This document shows positions 23,053-33,267 of a stretch of 64,000 bases of DNA, piece by piece. Every line of letters starts with the position of its first letter. The stretch's first letter is position 1. The stretch is from Psococerastis gibbosa (Eukaryota > Arthropoda > Insecta > Psocodea > Psocidae). The notes beneath the pieces are model-generated. The model saw only the letters and a list, made by a program, of their open reading frames with translations. It searched no databases and was not told the DNA's origin. The stretch spans positions 12,146,855 to 12,210,854 of the forward strand of contig OZ020491.1 of assembly GCA_963971405.1 (NCBI GenBank). The letters are read 5' to 3'. A program made the translations under genes and the position numbers.

Positions 23053-23526
23053 GGCGGGGTTTCCACATACGTCAATCGTCAATGAGAAATATGAAATTGA
23101 AGGACATTTCATTTTTTCATTGATGGCGGTGTTTCCACATGCTTTTTCAACTATTGACACTTTTCTTCTATTGAAACGTATGCGCCAAATTTTTTAAATT
23201 TGTTTGCATTTGTTTTTTGAAATTTTGTTTGTATTTGTTTTCTTCGCACACTTATTATTTTTAATAAAACCCAATAATAGTAGGAGATCCGAAGTAAGAT
23301 CGACCTTCACCGATCTGTTTAATGGATGAAAACTGTTTTATAAACAATCTATTAAAATTTGTATACTTAACGTATTCCATGACGCCATTTTAGTTTGTTA
23401 TTGTTTGCAGCGCGTGATTTTACTCTATTGATCATTGATCAATTTTAACAATGGCATAGAGTAAAATGGAAATGTCCTTCAATTTCATATTTCTCATTGA
23501 CGATTGACGTATGTAGAAACCCCACC
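23053..23526. mobile_element. PH-short MITE inserted in a LINE
   Basis: Begins GGCGGGGTTTCCACATACGT and ends ACGTATGTAGAAACCCCACC. The left arm repeats a GGCGGTGTTTCCACATG module near 23126, the same two-module layout as PH-long. The core (ATGCGCCAAATTTT, GATCCGAAGTAAGATCGACC) is shared with 54852-55301. The right flank is TAA; the left flank is ATA, consistent with loss of one A from a TAA duplication. Confidence 0.85.
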
Positions 23527-23770
23527 TAAGCTTGTGTCAATGTCCATCCCTCCATGTCATATAGAACGATTGGGGACACATAACATTTCACTATTTTCAA
23601 TCGAAGGTCCAACCACATATTCTTATACTTCATATACTTTCAGCATTTTTATGAAAACATTTCGAGCTTGGTTAATGCGGTTGCAAATTTCCCGACTCAG
23701 CTCGCACTCACTGTTTACAATGCATCCGAGATACCGGTATTGTTTATATTGTAAAACAGGTGCAGATATC
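23527..23770 (-). pseudogene. L-A type LINE relic, upstream half
   Basis: The minus strand encodes YLGCIVNSECELSREICNR, INQARNVFIKMLKV and, after a stop, a decayed block ending near the MITE. This is the region just before the FEMW box in non-LTR reverse transcriptases (YLGS.I...., RI..A...F). Joined across the MITE it precedes the part at 22655-23052. Confidence 0.75.
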
Positions 23771-24355
23771 TACTATTATACCTGCCTATAGTCGGTAGGA
23801 TGTCATTTATCGCCCTTCCAGTTAACGTAAAAGGTTCAATGAAGAGTGAATATTATCTAACTTCATGAACTTCATGAAATTTTTCATATGTAGCCTGCTA
23901 CCCGTAGATAGGATGAGAGCAGCGACAATTTTTTTTATCAGACTTCGGGAAATTAGTGGTAAACCTGTTAACTAATTAGTATTGGTAATTGGTCATTAGC
24001 ATACCTACTGCGCTATCTTAAAATTCTATTAAAACTTTCCTACGTTAACAGTAGTTCCAGAAGTTCCATCGCTTGAGAAATAACCGTTACAAATACTAGG
24101 CGGAACCACCATCTAGGCCTATATCAATGCAGTGCCGTGCGGTATTCCAAACCGAAAATTTTAACGTGATAATGGGATCCGCCCGTAGTATTGTACTATA
24201 CTAGCTATTTTAGCCAAACCAAAAATTTCACAGTTTCTTTTTCAATGGAAACGCACAGAACATTTAACCTATTTTTTTTTATACCGCTGTCAGTGTAAGC
24301 GTACGTGCAACGGACGGCGAGCAAGGTTAGTATAGGAATTCTCTTTAATGTCTTT
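23771..24355. other. No recognised gene
   Basis: Nothing recognised on either strand. Confidence 0.45.
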
Positions 24356-24369
24356 TAGGCAGGGTTGTT

Positions 24370-24985
24370 ACTAGCGATTTGTCTGCTCGACTCGAGGGGG
24401 AGCGGCTGCAACGAGACACCGAAGATACTTAAAAATCGACATCTCTTGTATGTCAGTGAGACATTACGCGACATCTGTTTCTTTGAAGTCTCTTAAACAT
24501 CGAGCAGACAAAATCGCGCATGTGTGAAACCAGTCTTAGGGTTGGGTGAACGACGGGGAGCGACTTCAACGAGCCACCGAAGCTACTTGAAAGCATCTCT
24601 TGTAATTCAGCGAGAAATTACGAGGCATCTGTCTCTTTGAAGTCTCTTTAATATCGAGCAGACAGGAGCCCGGAACGACGGAGAGCGACTTCTGCGAGAC
24701 ACCGAAGCTACTTAAAAGCATCTCTTGTAATTCAGCGAGACATTACGCGGCATCTTTTTCTTTGAAATCTCTTTAATAACGAGCAGACAAAATCACGCAA
24801 GTGTGAAACCAGTCTTAGGGTTGGGTGAACGACTGAGAGCGACTTCAACGAGACACCGAAGCTACTTAAAAGCATCTCTTGTAATTCAGCGAGACATTAC
24901 GCGGCATCTCTCTCTTTGATATCTCTTAAACATCGAGCAGACAAAATCGCGCATGTGTGAAACCAGTCTTAGGGTTGGGTGAACC
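24370..24985. repeat. Tandem array, four units of about 125-160 bp
   Basis: GAGCG-starting units begin near 24400, 24558, 24684 and 24836. Each carries CGAGACACCGAAG, AGCATCTCTTGTAATTCAGC, GACATTACGCGGCATCT and CGAGCAGACA. Three units end with GTGTGAAACCAGTCTTAGGG. The left edge GCGATTTGTCTGCTCGA is the complement of the unit end TCGAGCAGACAAAATCGC, so the array may have grown inside a TIR element. Confidence 0.82.
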
Positions 24986-26600
24986 CAGAAAAGGACTTTT
25001 CCCTTTATCCCACTTATCGGTCCCTAAACTCAAACCCAGACCCTGCGGCTCTATCAACCATAAACCTGTTCAGTCTAGACAATGAAACGGGGAAAACAAA
25101 CAGAGCCTCCAAGCTGTTGTCATTGCTGACAAAGCAGAGACAGACTGTCTAACAAAGAGACGGTTTCAAAATTAAACCAGCCGCCACCCAACTGATATTC
25201 CAGTTGAATTAAATTTGGAAAAACGTCACGCCCGTCCTGCAGAATTTTCATTACTTTCAGCTTACATTGTACCCTACTACTGTAGTATATCGTCTAAGCA
25301 CGACATTTTGAGAAATGCTTCAATAAAAAAGGAAAGTTAAATTCATACAAGGTTAGGGTTTCGTTGAAAGGGTCAGCAGAGAAAGGGAAAACTAATACAA
25401 TTTGAGACTACATATTGTCATTTTCCGTTCTACCGTGATTTAAATTCTTCACATTATCATGAGCACTAGGGGACCGAACAAAAATTTCTGTAATGCAGCT
25501 CCCTAAAAGACTGAAAAATTTAGTTTGGTATAGGCCGCAATGCCTTTAGTATGGAATGACGATTTTCTCATCAGTTGATCATAAGAGACAACCATAGCAG
25601 TGAATCGTAGAGGAAAATGCCAGAGGAACCATTTCCAGGTTGTAGGGTTCCAGCATAAAAAAGAAAATAGTGGGAAATGAAAACCAAATGGACAATTGAA
25701 CACCCCCGGCTGCCAACTGAATACATGCGCAATATGTTCTGCGGAGTTGACCTCGGGTCCCTTGCAATCTAAATTAGTATATAATCTAAATATTGGCGTG
25801 TTAAGCTTATAGCGCATAGACTGGGAAACTACTTTTTGCCGCTTCATTGCATGCGCTGCGGATGTTCATCGTACCCTGGTTGTTACCTACTATAAGAAAA
25901 AACCGGGTGATAGGCTGGACTTGAACGCAGGACCACAAACATTATACACTATACAAAGATGTGATGCAGGCCATTGAACTCACTTCAAGCTATTTCTAAG
26001 CCACGAGAGTGAAAATGCCCAATTTAGCAGCTGAATAGGATTAGCATGGGGCGGTTTGAGGGTTGGTTGCGTGTGGTCGGACACGCAATGTCCGTCTACA
26101 AAGTCAGGGGTGCTGCCGCTGTTGCTGTTGTGAAAGGTGGAATGTCAGCAGCGCCGCCGGAAATAAATTACCCTTTTTTCACTACAGCTGATAAGCTACA
26201 ATTTTATATTTTTCAAGTGTTATGTTTTTCACCCCACCAAACCTCTTTTATTGCCCGGTAAAAGAGAGGGGGTGGACTGAAGTAGTATGCCGTCTACTCT
26301 ACTGTGCTGTGCTGTATTGCAATTAAACTTGATGCTTCGAGAAGAAGTAAAATTGTGACAATAGAAAAAAAATTTGTTATGCTGATTTTGTCAGTCAAAC
26401 GGATGAAAAGCGTAGCCTACAACTGTTTATTAAAAATAAATAAATAAATAATCATTTAAATTTAAATTCCCTCATGGTACGATTCTGTTATATATTGTAG
26501 TACCAAAAATAGTACGTAAAATATACAGTGGTAGCGAATATACTTATGCGAGTCTCTACACGCCGTGCGATCGAAGACGTGTCGTAACTCAACACGGGTA
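24986..26600. other. No recognised gene
   Basis: The longest frame is 114 codons on the minus strand (25503-25847), Trp- and Phe-rich, with no recognised domain and a competing frame in the same strand. A 71-codon frame at 26046 is also unassigned. Confidence 0.4.
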
Positions 26601-26612
26601 CTAACCTGCAGA

Positions 26613-26817
26613 CAAAGGCGAATCCAGCCGAAAATTTAGGGGGGGTCACAAGTTTTTTGTAAGTTTTAAAGGTAATTTTTTTGTTGAAAAGTTGAGTTTT
26701 ATTCTTTTTTTACAAGGTATCTTATAAATTTACTATGGATTTACTCATTTAGGGGGGCTCATGACCCCTCTGACCCCCCCCCCCCCCGTGGATCCGTGGA
26801 TCCGGGATCCGCCATTG
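26613..26817. mobile_element. hAT-like MITE with perfect 8-bp duplication
   Basis: CCTGCAGA flanks both sides (26605-26612 and 26818-26825). Ends are CAAAGGCGAATCCAGC and GGATCCGCCATTG, inverted with mismatches. G runs follow the left end and a C run of about 14 precedes the right end. The 8-bp duplication and C(A)A..GGCGGATCC-like ends are hAT features; no transposase is encoded. Confidence 0.9.
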
Positions 26818-26821
26818 CCTG

Positions 26822-26895
26822 CAGAGGCGACTGAAGAGGTCAATCGGATACATTCATTAAATTGCGATTAATATTTTAAAAAAATTAATAGCACC
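26822..26895 (-). repeat. W repeat
   Basis: GAGGCGACTGAAGAGGTCAA, CATTCATTAAATTG and a TTAATATTTTAAAAAAATTA tract are the complement of 27780-27856, and similar to 62262-62350. Confidence 0.65.
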
Positions 26896-27275
26896 CCTAA
26901 ATGTTATTGCAAATAAGAACGGGGTCCAATGTAAATTGATTTTACTGCAGATATTTGTGCGTGTAACACTGGCCATTGTACATACAGTATGTGACGAGGT
27001 GAGTAAGCCCATTGGCCTTCACGTGTCAGTGGGGTAAGGTGATGTAAGCTGTGGCTGATTTGGCCTCTGGCCATTTTCTTCACCTAACTATTTTCACTGC
27101 GTTCCTGCCACTGCCAGCTCATCTAATTCTTTTCATTGGCTGCCCTACAATGTAAGCTCTGCCCACACTCTTCTATATTGTTTGTTTGTTTGTTGATGTT
27201 TGAAAAAAATTTGTTTCCAAGGCTTTTTGTTTACGACGTAGATTTAATTTTTCCAATGGTTTGAAGTTCAGCTTT

Positions 27276-27654
27276 GGTGCCCATTCCATTGACCGGCTAG
27301 GGCTATTTCCAAAAACGGTGACGTGGTAGCAGACATTCAAGACTTAGGTGGCGTTTCCACCGACCTCGCATTGCAGAATTGACGGAAATGTTTATTTTCC
27401 TCTATGCCATAGTTTAAATTGATCAATGATCATACAGTAAAATCACAAACAAACTAAAATTAAAAAATGGCGTCATGGGATATGTTAAGTACAAACATTT
27501 TAATTGATTTCTATAAAAAAAAAATTATAATTTCCGTCAATGTCACTTGCATTCTGCAATGCGAGATCGATGGAAACGCAACCTAAGTCTTGAATGTCTG
27601 CTACCACGTCACTGTTTTTGGAAATAGCCCTAGCCGGTCAATGGAATGGGCGCC
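27276..27654. mobile_element. PH-long MITE copy 3
   Basis: Starts GGTGCCCATTCCATTGACCG and ends GGAATGGGCGCC, flanked by TTT on both sides (27273-27275, 27655-27657). Arms and centre match the other PH-long copies. The TTT duplication is also seen at copy 5, so the family tolerates TTT besides TWA. Confidence 0.88.
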
Positions 27655-27779
27655 TTTAGTCAGGGTCGAAGACAAGGCGACAGAGCCTAAGGGCCCGTGA
27701 CTCAGGTAGTGGCCTGTCAATATTAAATATTTCATGTACCAAAAGTACAAAATTAGCATTTATTAATTGAACATTATCT

Positions 27780-27856
27780 ATTTTTTTAAAGATTAATCGC
27801 GCATACATACAATTTAATGAATGAATCCAATTTACCTCTTCAGTCGCCTCATTAGG
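27780..27856 (+). repeat. W repeat
   Basis: Carries ACAATTTAATGAATGAATCC and TTCAGTCGCCTCATTAGGTT. Inverted relative to 26822-26895 about 1 kb away, with PH-long copy 3 between them. Confidence 0.65.
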
Positions 27857-27934
27857 TTAGTACCCGCCGCTTGTTGAGTTACAACACGTCTCTGATCGCA
27901 TGGCGAGACTCACACAAGTGCAAGCACGCACGCT

Positions 27935-28110
27935 ACCAGCTTCGGACATTATTTGTATTGTTCCCGTATGAATTTTGGCCATTGGCAAACTGATATACGT
28001 TCTCGATAACAACCTACACCGGCTACAAGGGATAACGGACACGCTGAGACAAGTTTACCATTGACGCACTGAAACAGGCGAAAGCATGGCTTAACCAAGT
28101 ACAGATACGA
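27935..28110 (+). repeat. Z repeat
   Basis: Contains TTCGGACATTATTTGTATTG, GGCCATTGGCAAACTG, CAACCTACACCGGCTACAAG and TTAACCAAGTACAGATACGA in family order. The downstream part ends at the hAT-like MITE at 28123. Confidence 0.75.
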
Positions 28111-28122
28111 GTCTACGTGAAG

Positions 28123-28304
28123 TAGTGTTCGTCCGAGACCGAGACTAGTAGGTCTGCCCAGAGGTAGGTCTAGGTAGACCAGTGTGCTACTAGTCTCGGT
28201 CTCGGTCTCGTTCGTGTTTTATTGGTCTCGAAACCGAGACTTTGAAGTAGTCTCGGTCTCGGAAAAAGTCTCGTTTCGCGATCGAAGCGACCGGGTGAAC
28301 ACTA
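28123..28304. mobile_element. hAT-like MITE, GAGACC-rich, perfect 8-bp duplication
   Basis: Ends TAGTGTTCGTCCG and CGGGTGAACACTA are inverted repeats. ACGTGAAG is found directly outside both (28115-28122, 28305-28312). The interior is made of CCGAGAC/GTCTCGG words that pair with each other. Size 182 bp, no coding capacity. It lies just after a Z repeat. Confidence 0.92.
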
Positions 28305-28482
28305 ACGTGAAGTTAGGCCTTACCTTATTTTTGGGCACCTTAAGAAGATAACACAGAAATTGCTTACCTGGAAAATAAAAATAGAATTTTAATTATTGCC
28401 ACATCCTTCAATTTATAATGCGTGAATAAATGTACATTCAGTATCAAAAGCTATTTAGTATTTCAGGGAGATAATGTATTAA

Positions 28483-28992
28483 GAGGATTATGTCACGTGG
28501 AAAATTGGCACCCCAAAATTAAATACTTTTCTTCATTTTTTATTTAATTAGCACAGCAAGATATTAAAAATTTGGCTCATCTAAGTTGTAGAAGAATGAA
28601 GAACCAGTAGAATTCGGGCTGATGGGCCGTGGTCGAATTGAAAGTTCACTTTCATCAGCCCGGATTCTACTGGTTCTTCATTTGACTCCGGCCGTGAAAG
28701 CCTTTGCAGTTACATTGTAGAAGACTACTTCGTGCATCATATATATAATCGGGTATTTTTGCTTTTGGGTTTTGTAGTTCTTCCAAAAATCCCATAATAA
28801 GCGTAATTTTAGTCCGTTCTGGTATTTATAAAAGAACTAAGGTACCAAAAATTTAATATTTCCTATTACATGATACTCAACAATTTCCACGAGCAAAATC
28901 TTTAATGATTTGCTTTGTTAATTAAATAAAAAATAAGAAGTAAATAAAAACAACAAATTTTGGGGTGCTCATTTTCTACGTAGCATATCCTC
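28483..28992. mobile_element. TTAA-flanked fold-back MITE, copy 2, with insertion
   Basis: TTAA at 28479-28482 and 28993-28996. Ends GAGGATTATGTCACGTGG and CTACGTAGCATATCCTC pair imperfectly. It is longer than copy 1 because of the 120-bp segment at 28595-28714. Confidence 0.8.
28595..28714. mobile_element. Small hairpin-bearing insertion flanked by TTGTAGAAG
   Basis: TTGTAGAAG stands on both sides (28586-28594, 28715-28723). The first 88 bp form a hairpin (AATGAAGAACCAGTAGAAT with its complement ATTCTACTGGTTCTTCATT, allowing one mismatch). The last 32 bp are unpaired. The copy at 21926 lacks this segment at the same place. Confidence 0.75.
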
Positions 28993-28996
28993 TTAA

Positions 28997-29186
28997 GAAG
29001 CAATGTAAAAATTGGTAATTTAATACATGTTATTCTACAATTTCAATGAGCCAAATCATTAATGATTTGCTTTGTTAATTAAATAAAAAATAAGATGTCA
29101 ATAAAAACAACAAAGTTTGGGGTGCTCATTTTCTACGTAGCATACCCTCTTAAGAAGCAATGTAAAAATTGGTAATTTAATAAAAT
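28997..29186. repeat. Tandem copy of the right end of the TTAA element
   Basis: GAAGCAATGTAAAAATTGGT occurs at about 28998 and 29154. The stretch between repeats the right arm TTTGGGGTGCTCATTTTCTA and CTACGTAGCATACCCTC up to a second TTAA at 29150-29153. Confidence 0.75.
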
Positions 29187-29610
29187 TGAGTGAGATCATA
29201 TAGCAGGCTGAAGTCGCAAGCGGAATCACGTTCAAGTCGTTCATATTATTTTGTAACCCTTACCCATCGATAAGAGTAAATTGTGTCAGAGAAAACGGAG
29301 TTTCGTACATTTTTCAATTTCTGTATGCAGTCAGTTGATTCCCCATCCCACTGGTTCGTTATAGAGAAAATGCATGCCGCATATGAAGCGAAATTTATGT
29401 CTCACTAGCTGCTGAGTTTTCAATTTCAATTTTATGACTTGCTACCCTTATCTCTATGCACCCCGTTTATGCCAGGGTGAACAAGAACAACACAGGTGAG
29501 TTTACAGATAGCTTATATGCTGAATTCAGCAATTTAAGGGGACGTTCACTCTAATATAGGAAAGTGGAAAACTACAACGATAATTAAATAAATAATCATA
29601 TATTATTCTG
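29187..29610. other. No recognised gene
   Basis: Nothing recognised on either strand. Confidence 0.45.
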
Positions 29611-29616
29611 TTACAA

Positions 29617-29975
29617 CAGCCCGATCATGGCGATTTGGGATTATTATAATACCGGGGTTTATTCAATTGTTTTAAACAAATGAGCTAGTGCAAAATGCGC
29701 TGGAAATTCAAATTTATTAATAAATGTTTTTTGTGAGTTTTAAATTTTTTCTTCCTTTGATGCAGACACATTAATTAAAACTCTTATCATTTTTCAAAAT
29801 TCTACAGTGTACATTTTAATGTTTATTCGTATTTCCTTCAATTATTAAATGATAATAATTGATTAATTTGCATTTCCCGCGCACATTTTAACACCGTCAC
29901 GTAACACCTGACTACTGCGGCATTAAAAAATAAACCCCAGTATTCTAATAATCCCAAATCGCCATGATCGGGCTG
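29617..29975. mobile_element. CAG-family MITE, about 360 bp
   Basis: Ends CAGCCCGATCATGGCGATTT and AAATCGCCATGATCGGGCTG are perfect complements over 20 bp. The next bases (GGGATTATTATAATACC; GTATTCTAATAATCCC) nearly so. Internal CACCGTCACGT and TGCGGCATTAAAAAATAAAC match the copy at the window start. Confidence 0.88.
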
Positions 29976-30950
29976 CAGGTCAATAGAAAACGTTGTGGCT
30001 GTTAAACAATCTCAGCCGAACGCAGTCCGTGCTATGCCTGTCTCATGTCCATCAGACCACGCACAAATCTTAGTTGACGAGACAACACCGTGACTTTGAT
30101 TTCACATAAACAACCCATTTTGCTGGTCTATTTTTCGAAATATTACGTGCGAAGCATTTAGTCTTAATAGGCTATCTACTATACCTTAAGAGGTAAAAGA
30201 ATGTTTATATGTATGTACCACTGGATCTCGTAAAAATAAGTTATTATTATTATTATAAGTTATTTAATTTACCATGTAAGCTATAAAGCTTTGGTCTATC
30301 CAAGTTGAAGAAGACAACTTCATACACAATTATCATAAGGTGTTTTTACGTTTTGGACTTTAGGCACTGCCATTTCTCAATTAACTTTGATACAATGCAT
30401 GAAATAATATAAAATAATAAAAAACCATTTTCTTTTTTTCAATCATTCCTTTTTCTTTCATAAGTACAATTAGTACAAATTAGTATAAAGTCTTTCTCAC
30501 TCGTTGGCACAAATTTTATGAGCTCTTACATCAATTTGCATTTTTGCAATTTCAACATTTTTCAACACAAAGGGTGCCAGCTTAACTCATGCAAAATGCC
30601 AAAGAAAATGAATGGGTGAAATGTAAAGCGAAAAACTCATAAAATGAATGGAAAGCCTTCAAAAAGGGGATAACTGCACGGGAAATATTGTCATGGAAAT
30701 CGCATTGAAAGCAAGAAAACGCCATTCACAAAATACGTAAATTCATATTGTATAAGCGGCGTTTTAAGGTTGTACAGGCACAAGTAGCAATTTGCATTAG
30801 TACATTTATTATCCATACATTAAATGTGTATGTAGAAACTGTAGTAGGCCTAACAGATTAGGTCAACTGATGATCTTCAATTTCGGCGCATTCAAATAAT
30901 GTTCATAGAGGCCTAGTATACGTGACTGTGAAATTTAAAATGAAAGGATA
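29976..30950. other. No recognised gene
   Basis: Nothing recognised on either strand. Confidence 0.45.
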
Positions 30951-30954
30951 GAAA

Positions 30955-31025
30955 GAAAGAAAATTATCTTTTTTTTCCATATGGGTGACATTTGGGCCTT
31001 TCGGCCCACTCTTACAATTAACTCG
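30955..31025 (-). repeat. LINE 3'-end fragment with TTTC tail
   Basis: On the minus strand it reads GTAAGAGTGGGCCGAAAGGC, then a tail of TTTC units. It is the same 3' end as at 40343-40432. Confidence 0.65.
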
Positions 31026-31394
31026 TAATAATTAATGCAATTTATAAATTAAATTAAAGGATAGGTTCTGTTTGAAAATCAACTGTTAGGTTTAATAAAT
31101 GGGTAATGGCTAGTTTAACTATTATACAGGTATTAACAATCTATTATCTTTTTCCTCCTCGAATTTCAGCCGAATAAAATACAAAAGCCACGGTCCAATG
31201 GGCCTAAATTGTTTTCTCAGTTAATTTAACATCAAAGTTAATGAGAAAAAAAAATTGTGTTCTGGCAAGCCTGGGGCAGTTTCTGAATATGGCTTTTGCG
31301 ATTAATTTTTTTTTTGTAATAGCGTATTTAATTATTTTATTTTATGGAAGTTCAGTCTCTCTAATTTATCAAGAATTTTATTATGTAAAGTACG
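31026..31394. other. No recognised gene
   Basis: A frame starting 31241 is Phe/Ile-rich and runs out of frame into the L-A relic. It is not taken as a gene. Confidence 0.4.
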
Positions 31395-31790
31395 GCAAAT
31401 TAAAAGGCCTATTGCGTAGCTTTCGAAATGTGGTGTTACAGAAGGATGCTACGGATCAGCTGGAGGGACCATGTGACAAATGAAAGAGTGCTAGACGCTA
31501 TCGGGCAAGAAAGACAGTTAGTAGCCCAGATACGAATCAGGAGAGCGAAATGGATGGGGCATTTGCTAAGGCACGAAAATCTGGTACACACTATTATCGA
31601 GGGCACAGTAGAGGGAAATAACCGAAGAGGACGGCCGAAGAAGGAATTCATGGATCAAGTAAAAGAAGACGCAGGAGCAATATCATATCAAGAACTGAAG
31701 AGGAAGATCGAGGACCGAGTAAACTGGAGGACGATATGCAGGGAGTTGCTGCCAACCAATCGCTAAGATTGTAACCTTAAGAAGAAGAAT
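31395..31790 (+). pseudogene. L-A LINE relic with open C-terminal frame (112 codons)
   Basis: From 31428 an uninterrupted frame reads MWCYRRMLRISWRDHVTNER, followed by AKWMGHLLRHENL, TIIEGTVEGNNRRGRPKKE and ends CRELLPTNR with a stop at 31766. This is the complete C-terminal tail of an L-A-like non-LTR polyprotein after the RT domain; the basic GRPKKEF stretch and the WR..C.ELL.TNR end are the best conserved parts. Just upstream, an insertion of about a dozen bases separates KLK from AFEMW and breaks the frame, so the copy is 5'-truncated and inactive. After the stop the element ends GATTGTAACCTTAAGAAGAAG, the usual L-A 3' end. It is the best kept L-A copy in the window. Confidence 0.85.
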
Positions 31791-31842
31791 GCGTATTGTT
31801 TTTAAAATTTCATTCCAAAAATCAAAAAAAATGGATTAATTT

Positions 31843-31912
31843 TAAGAGTGGGCCGAAATACCCCAAATTCGCTCATGGTATGGTAAATAAAGACAATTTT
31901 CTTTCTTTATTT
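31843..31912 (+). repeat. LINE 3'-end fragment with TTTC tail
   Basis: TAAGAGTGGGCCGAAATACC, AATTCGCTCATGG and AATAAAGACAATTTTC precede a short TTTC tail. Confidence 0.65.
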
Positions 31913-32700
31913 CCAAACACTATCTTTACACGATAACTATTGCATACAATTTAAAAAATAAACTTAATTGGGCTCGTGGAATCACCAGGTAAAAGTTCAC
32001 AAAAGCCTCGCGGATTTTCTTATTTTTTTTAAAAGAATTCTGATCCAATGAATTACTACTTAACAATAACACTACATGGTACTACTGTAATACACTTTTT
32101 CGAACATCGCACGGGTATGATTATGTAACAGCTTTGTCAGATATAAAAATCATTATCGTATGAACAATTCTAACTATCTGACCAGTACCTTAACCGACTC
32201 GTTAACATACAATATTACAATAGTACGGTCTAAAATTATTATCATCTACGGCACATCTTAGGTACTCTAGCGTGGCATGAACTCGACTTTCTGAGTCAAA
32301 AGATTTTTTCTTAGTGTACATAAAATGTCTATACTAGGAGATTTAGGCTATTATACAAAGAAGACTTCAACTAAACATCTTATGTTGTAAATTAACATAC
32401 CTGTAGAATAGGAATGATGACCAAATAAATTAATTGCACCAGTCAAAATAAGGGACTGCTTCAGTTTCCCCGGGTTTGCAAAAAGTCCGAACCGCTTCAC
32501 ATGCCCGTACCTATACTCAACAGACGTAGCCTACCGATACCGGGGAGCTGTGCCTACTACGCTACTACCCGCGAGCCGCACTAGCAAGCACTGATAATGC
32601 CTTGTGACTAGGGATAGACGAACAGCTGGGGCCTCCTGATTCACGAGCACGCTGTTATCAAAGGAACGCCCCGGGCTATTTCCGATTAGCTTTAGCAAGC
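31913..32700. other. No recognised gene
   Basis: The part 32520-32700 is GC-richer than its surroundings and has a 61-codon minus frame, unrecognised. Confidence 0.4.
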
Positions 32701-33170
32701 GAGTAGCGTGTTCCACAAGCCGAATTCTTCACTGCTATCGTATCGTTTATTATGAGTAATAGGCCCTCTACACCACGGCACCTTTCCTATTTATATGTTA
32801 GTATAAGGTAAGCTTAGTAATGCTCGAAATTTTCGATTTCGAGATTTCAATGGAAGGAGCGTGTCCCACAAGCCGAATCCTTCACTGCAATCGTATCGTG
32901 ATGAGTAATAGGCCGTCTCCTATTTATACGGTAGTAGGCCTATAAGGTAAGCTTAGTGATGCTCGAAATTTTTGATTTCGACATTTCAACGGAACATTTT
33001 GAGGCCCCAGAGTCAGAAACAAATGGTTTTTACGAAATGACTGCATGTGTATCGATTTGTGGATAAAGTACTTTAAGGATCTTAATGATATTCGGCATGT
33101 AGATTCACAAAAACTATGATTCATAACTTTTTGTATGATTTAGGTCGTAGGGTTGAAAGATGGAACTACC
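32701..33170 (-). repeat. X-related 3' sequence in a tandem duplication
   Basis: CCACAAGCCGAAT..TTCACTGC..ATCGTATCG occurs at about 32713 and 32867. Each copy is followed by CCTATTTATA and GTAAGCTTAGT(A/G)ATGCTCG, a diverged X 3' end read on the minus strand. The second copy continues into X up to the TTTACGAAATGACTG and CGATTTGTGGATAAAG boxes. Period is about 155 bp. Confidence 0.65.
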
Positions 33171-33267
33171 CATACCTACCCTCTAAAGTACATACAGTAT
33201 ATACAAATACAATTTCATTACAAAGTAGATACTAAACGTCAGTAATCAAGCGTAACTATTGTATAGT

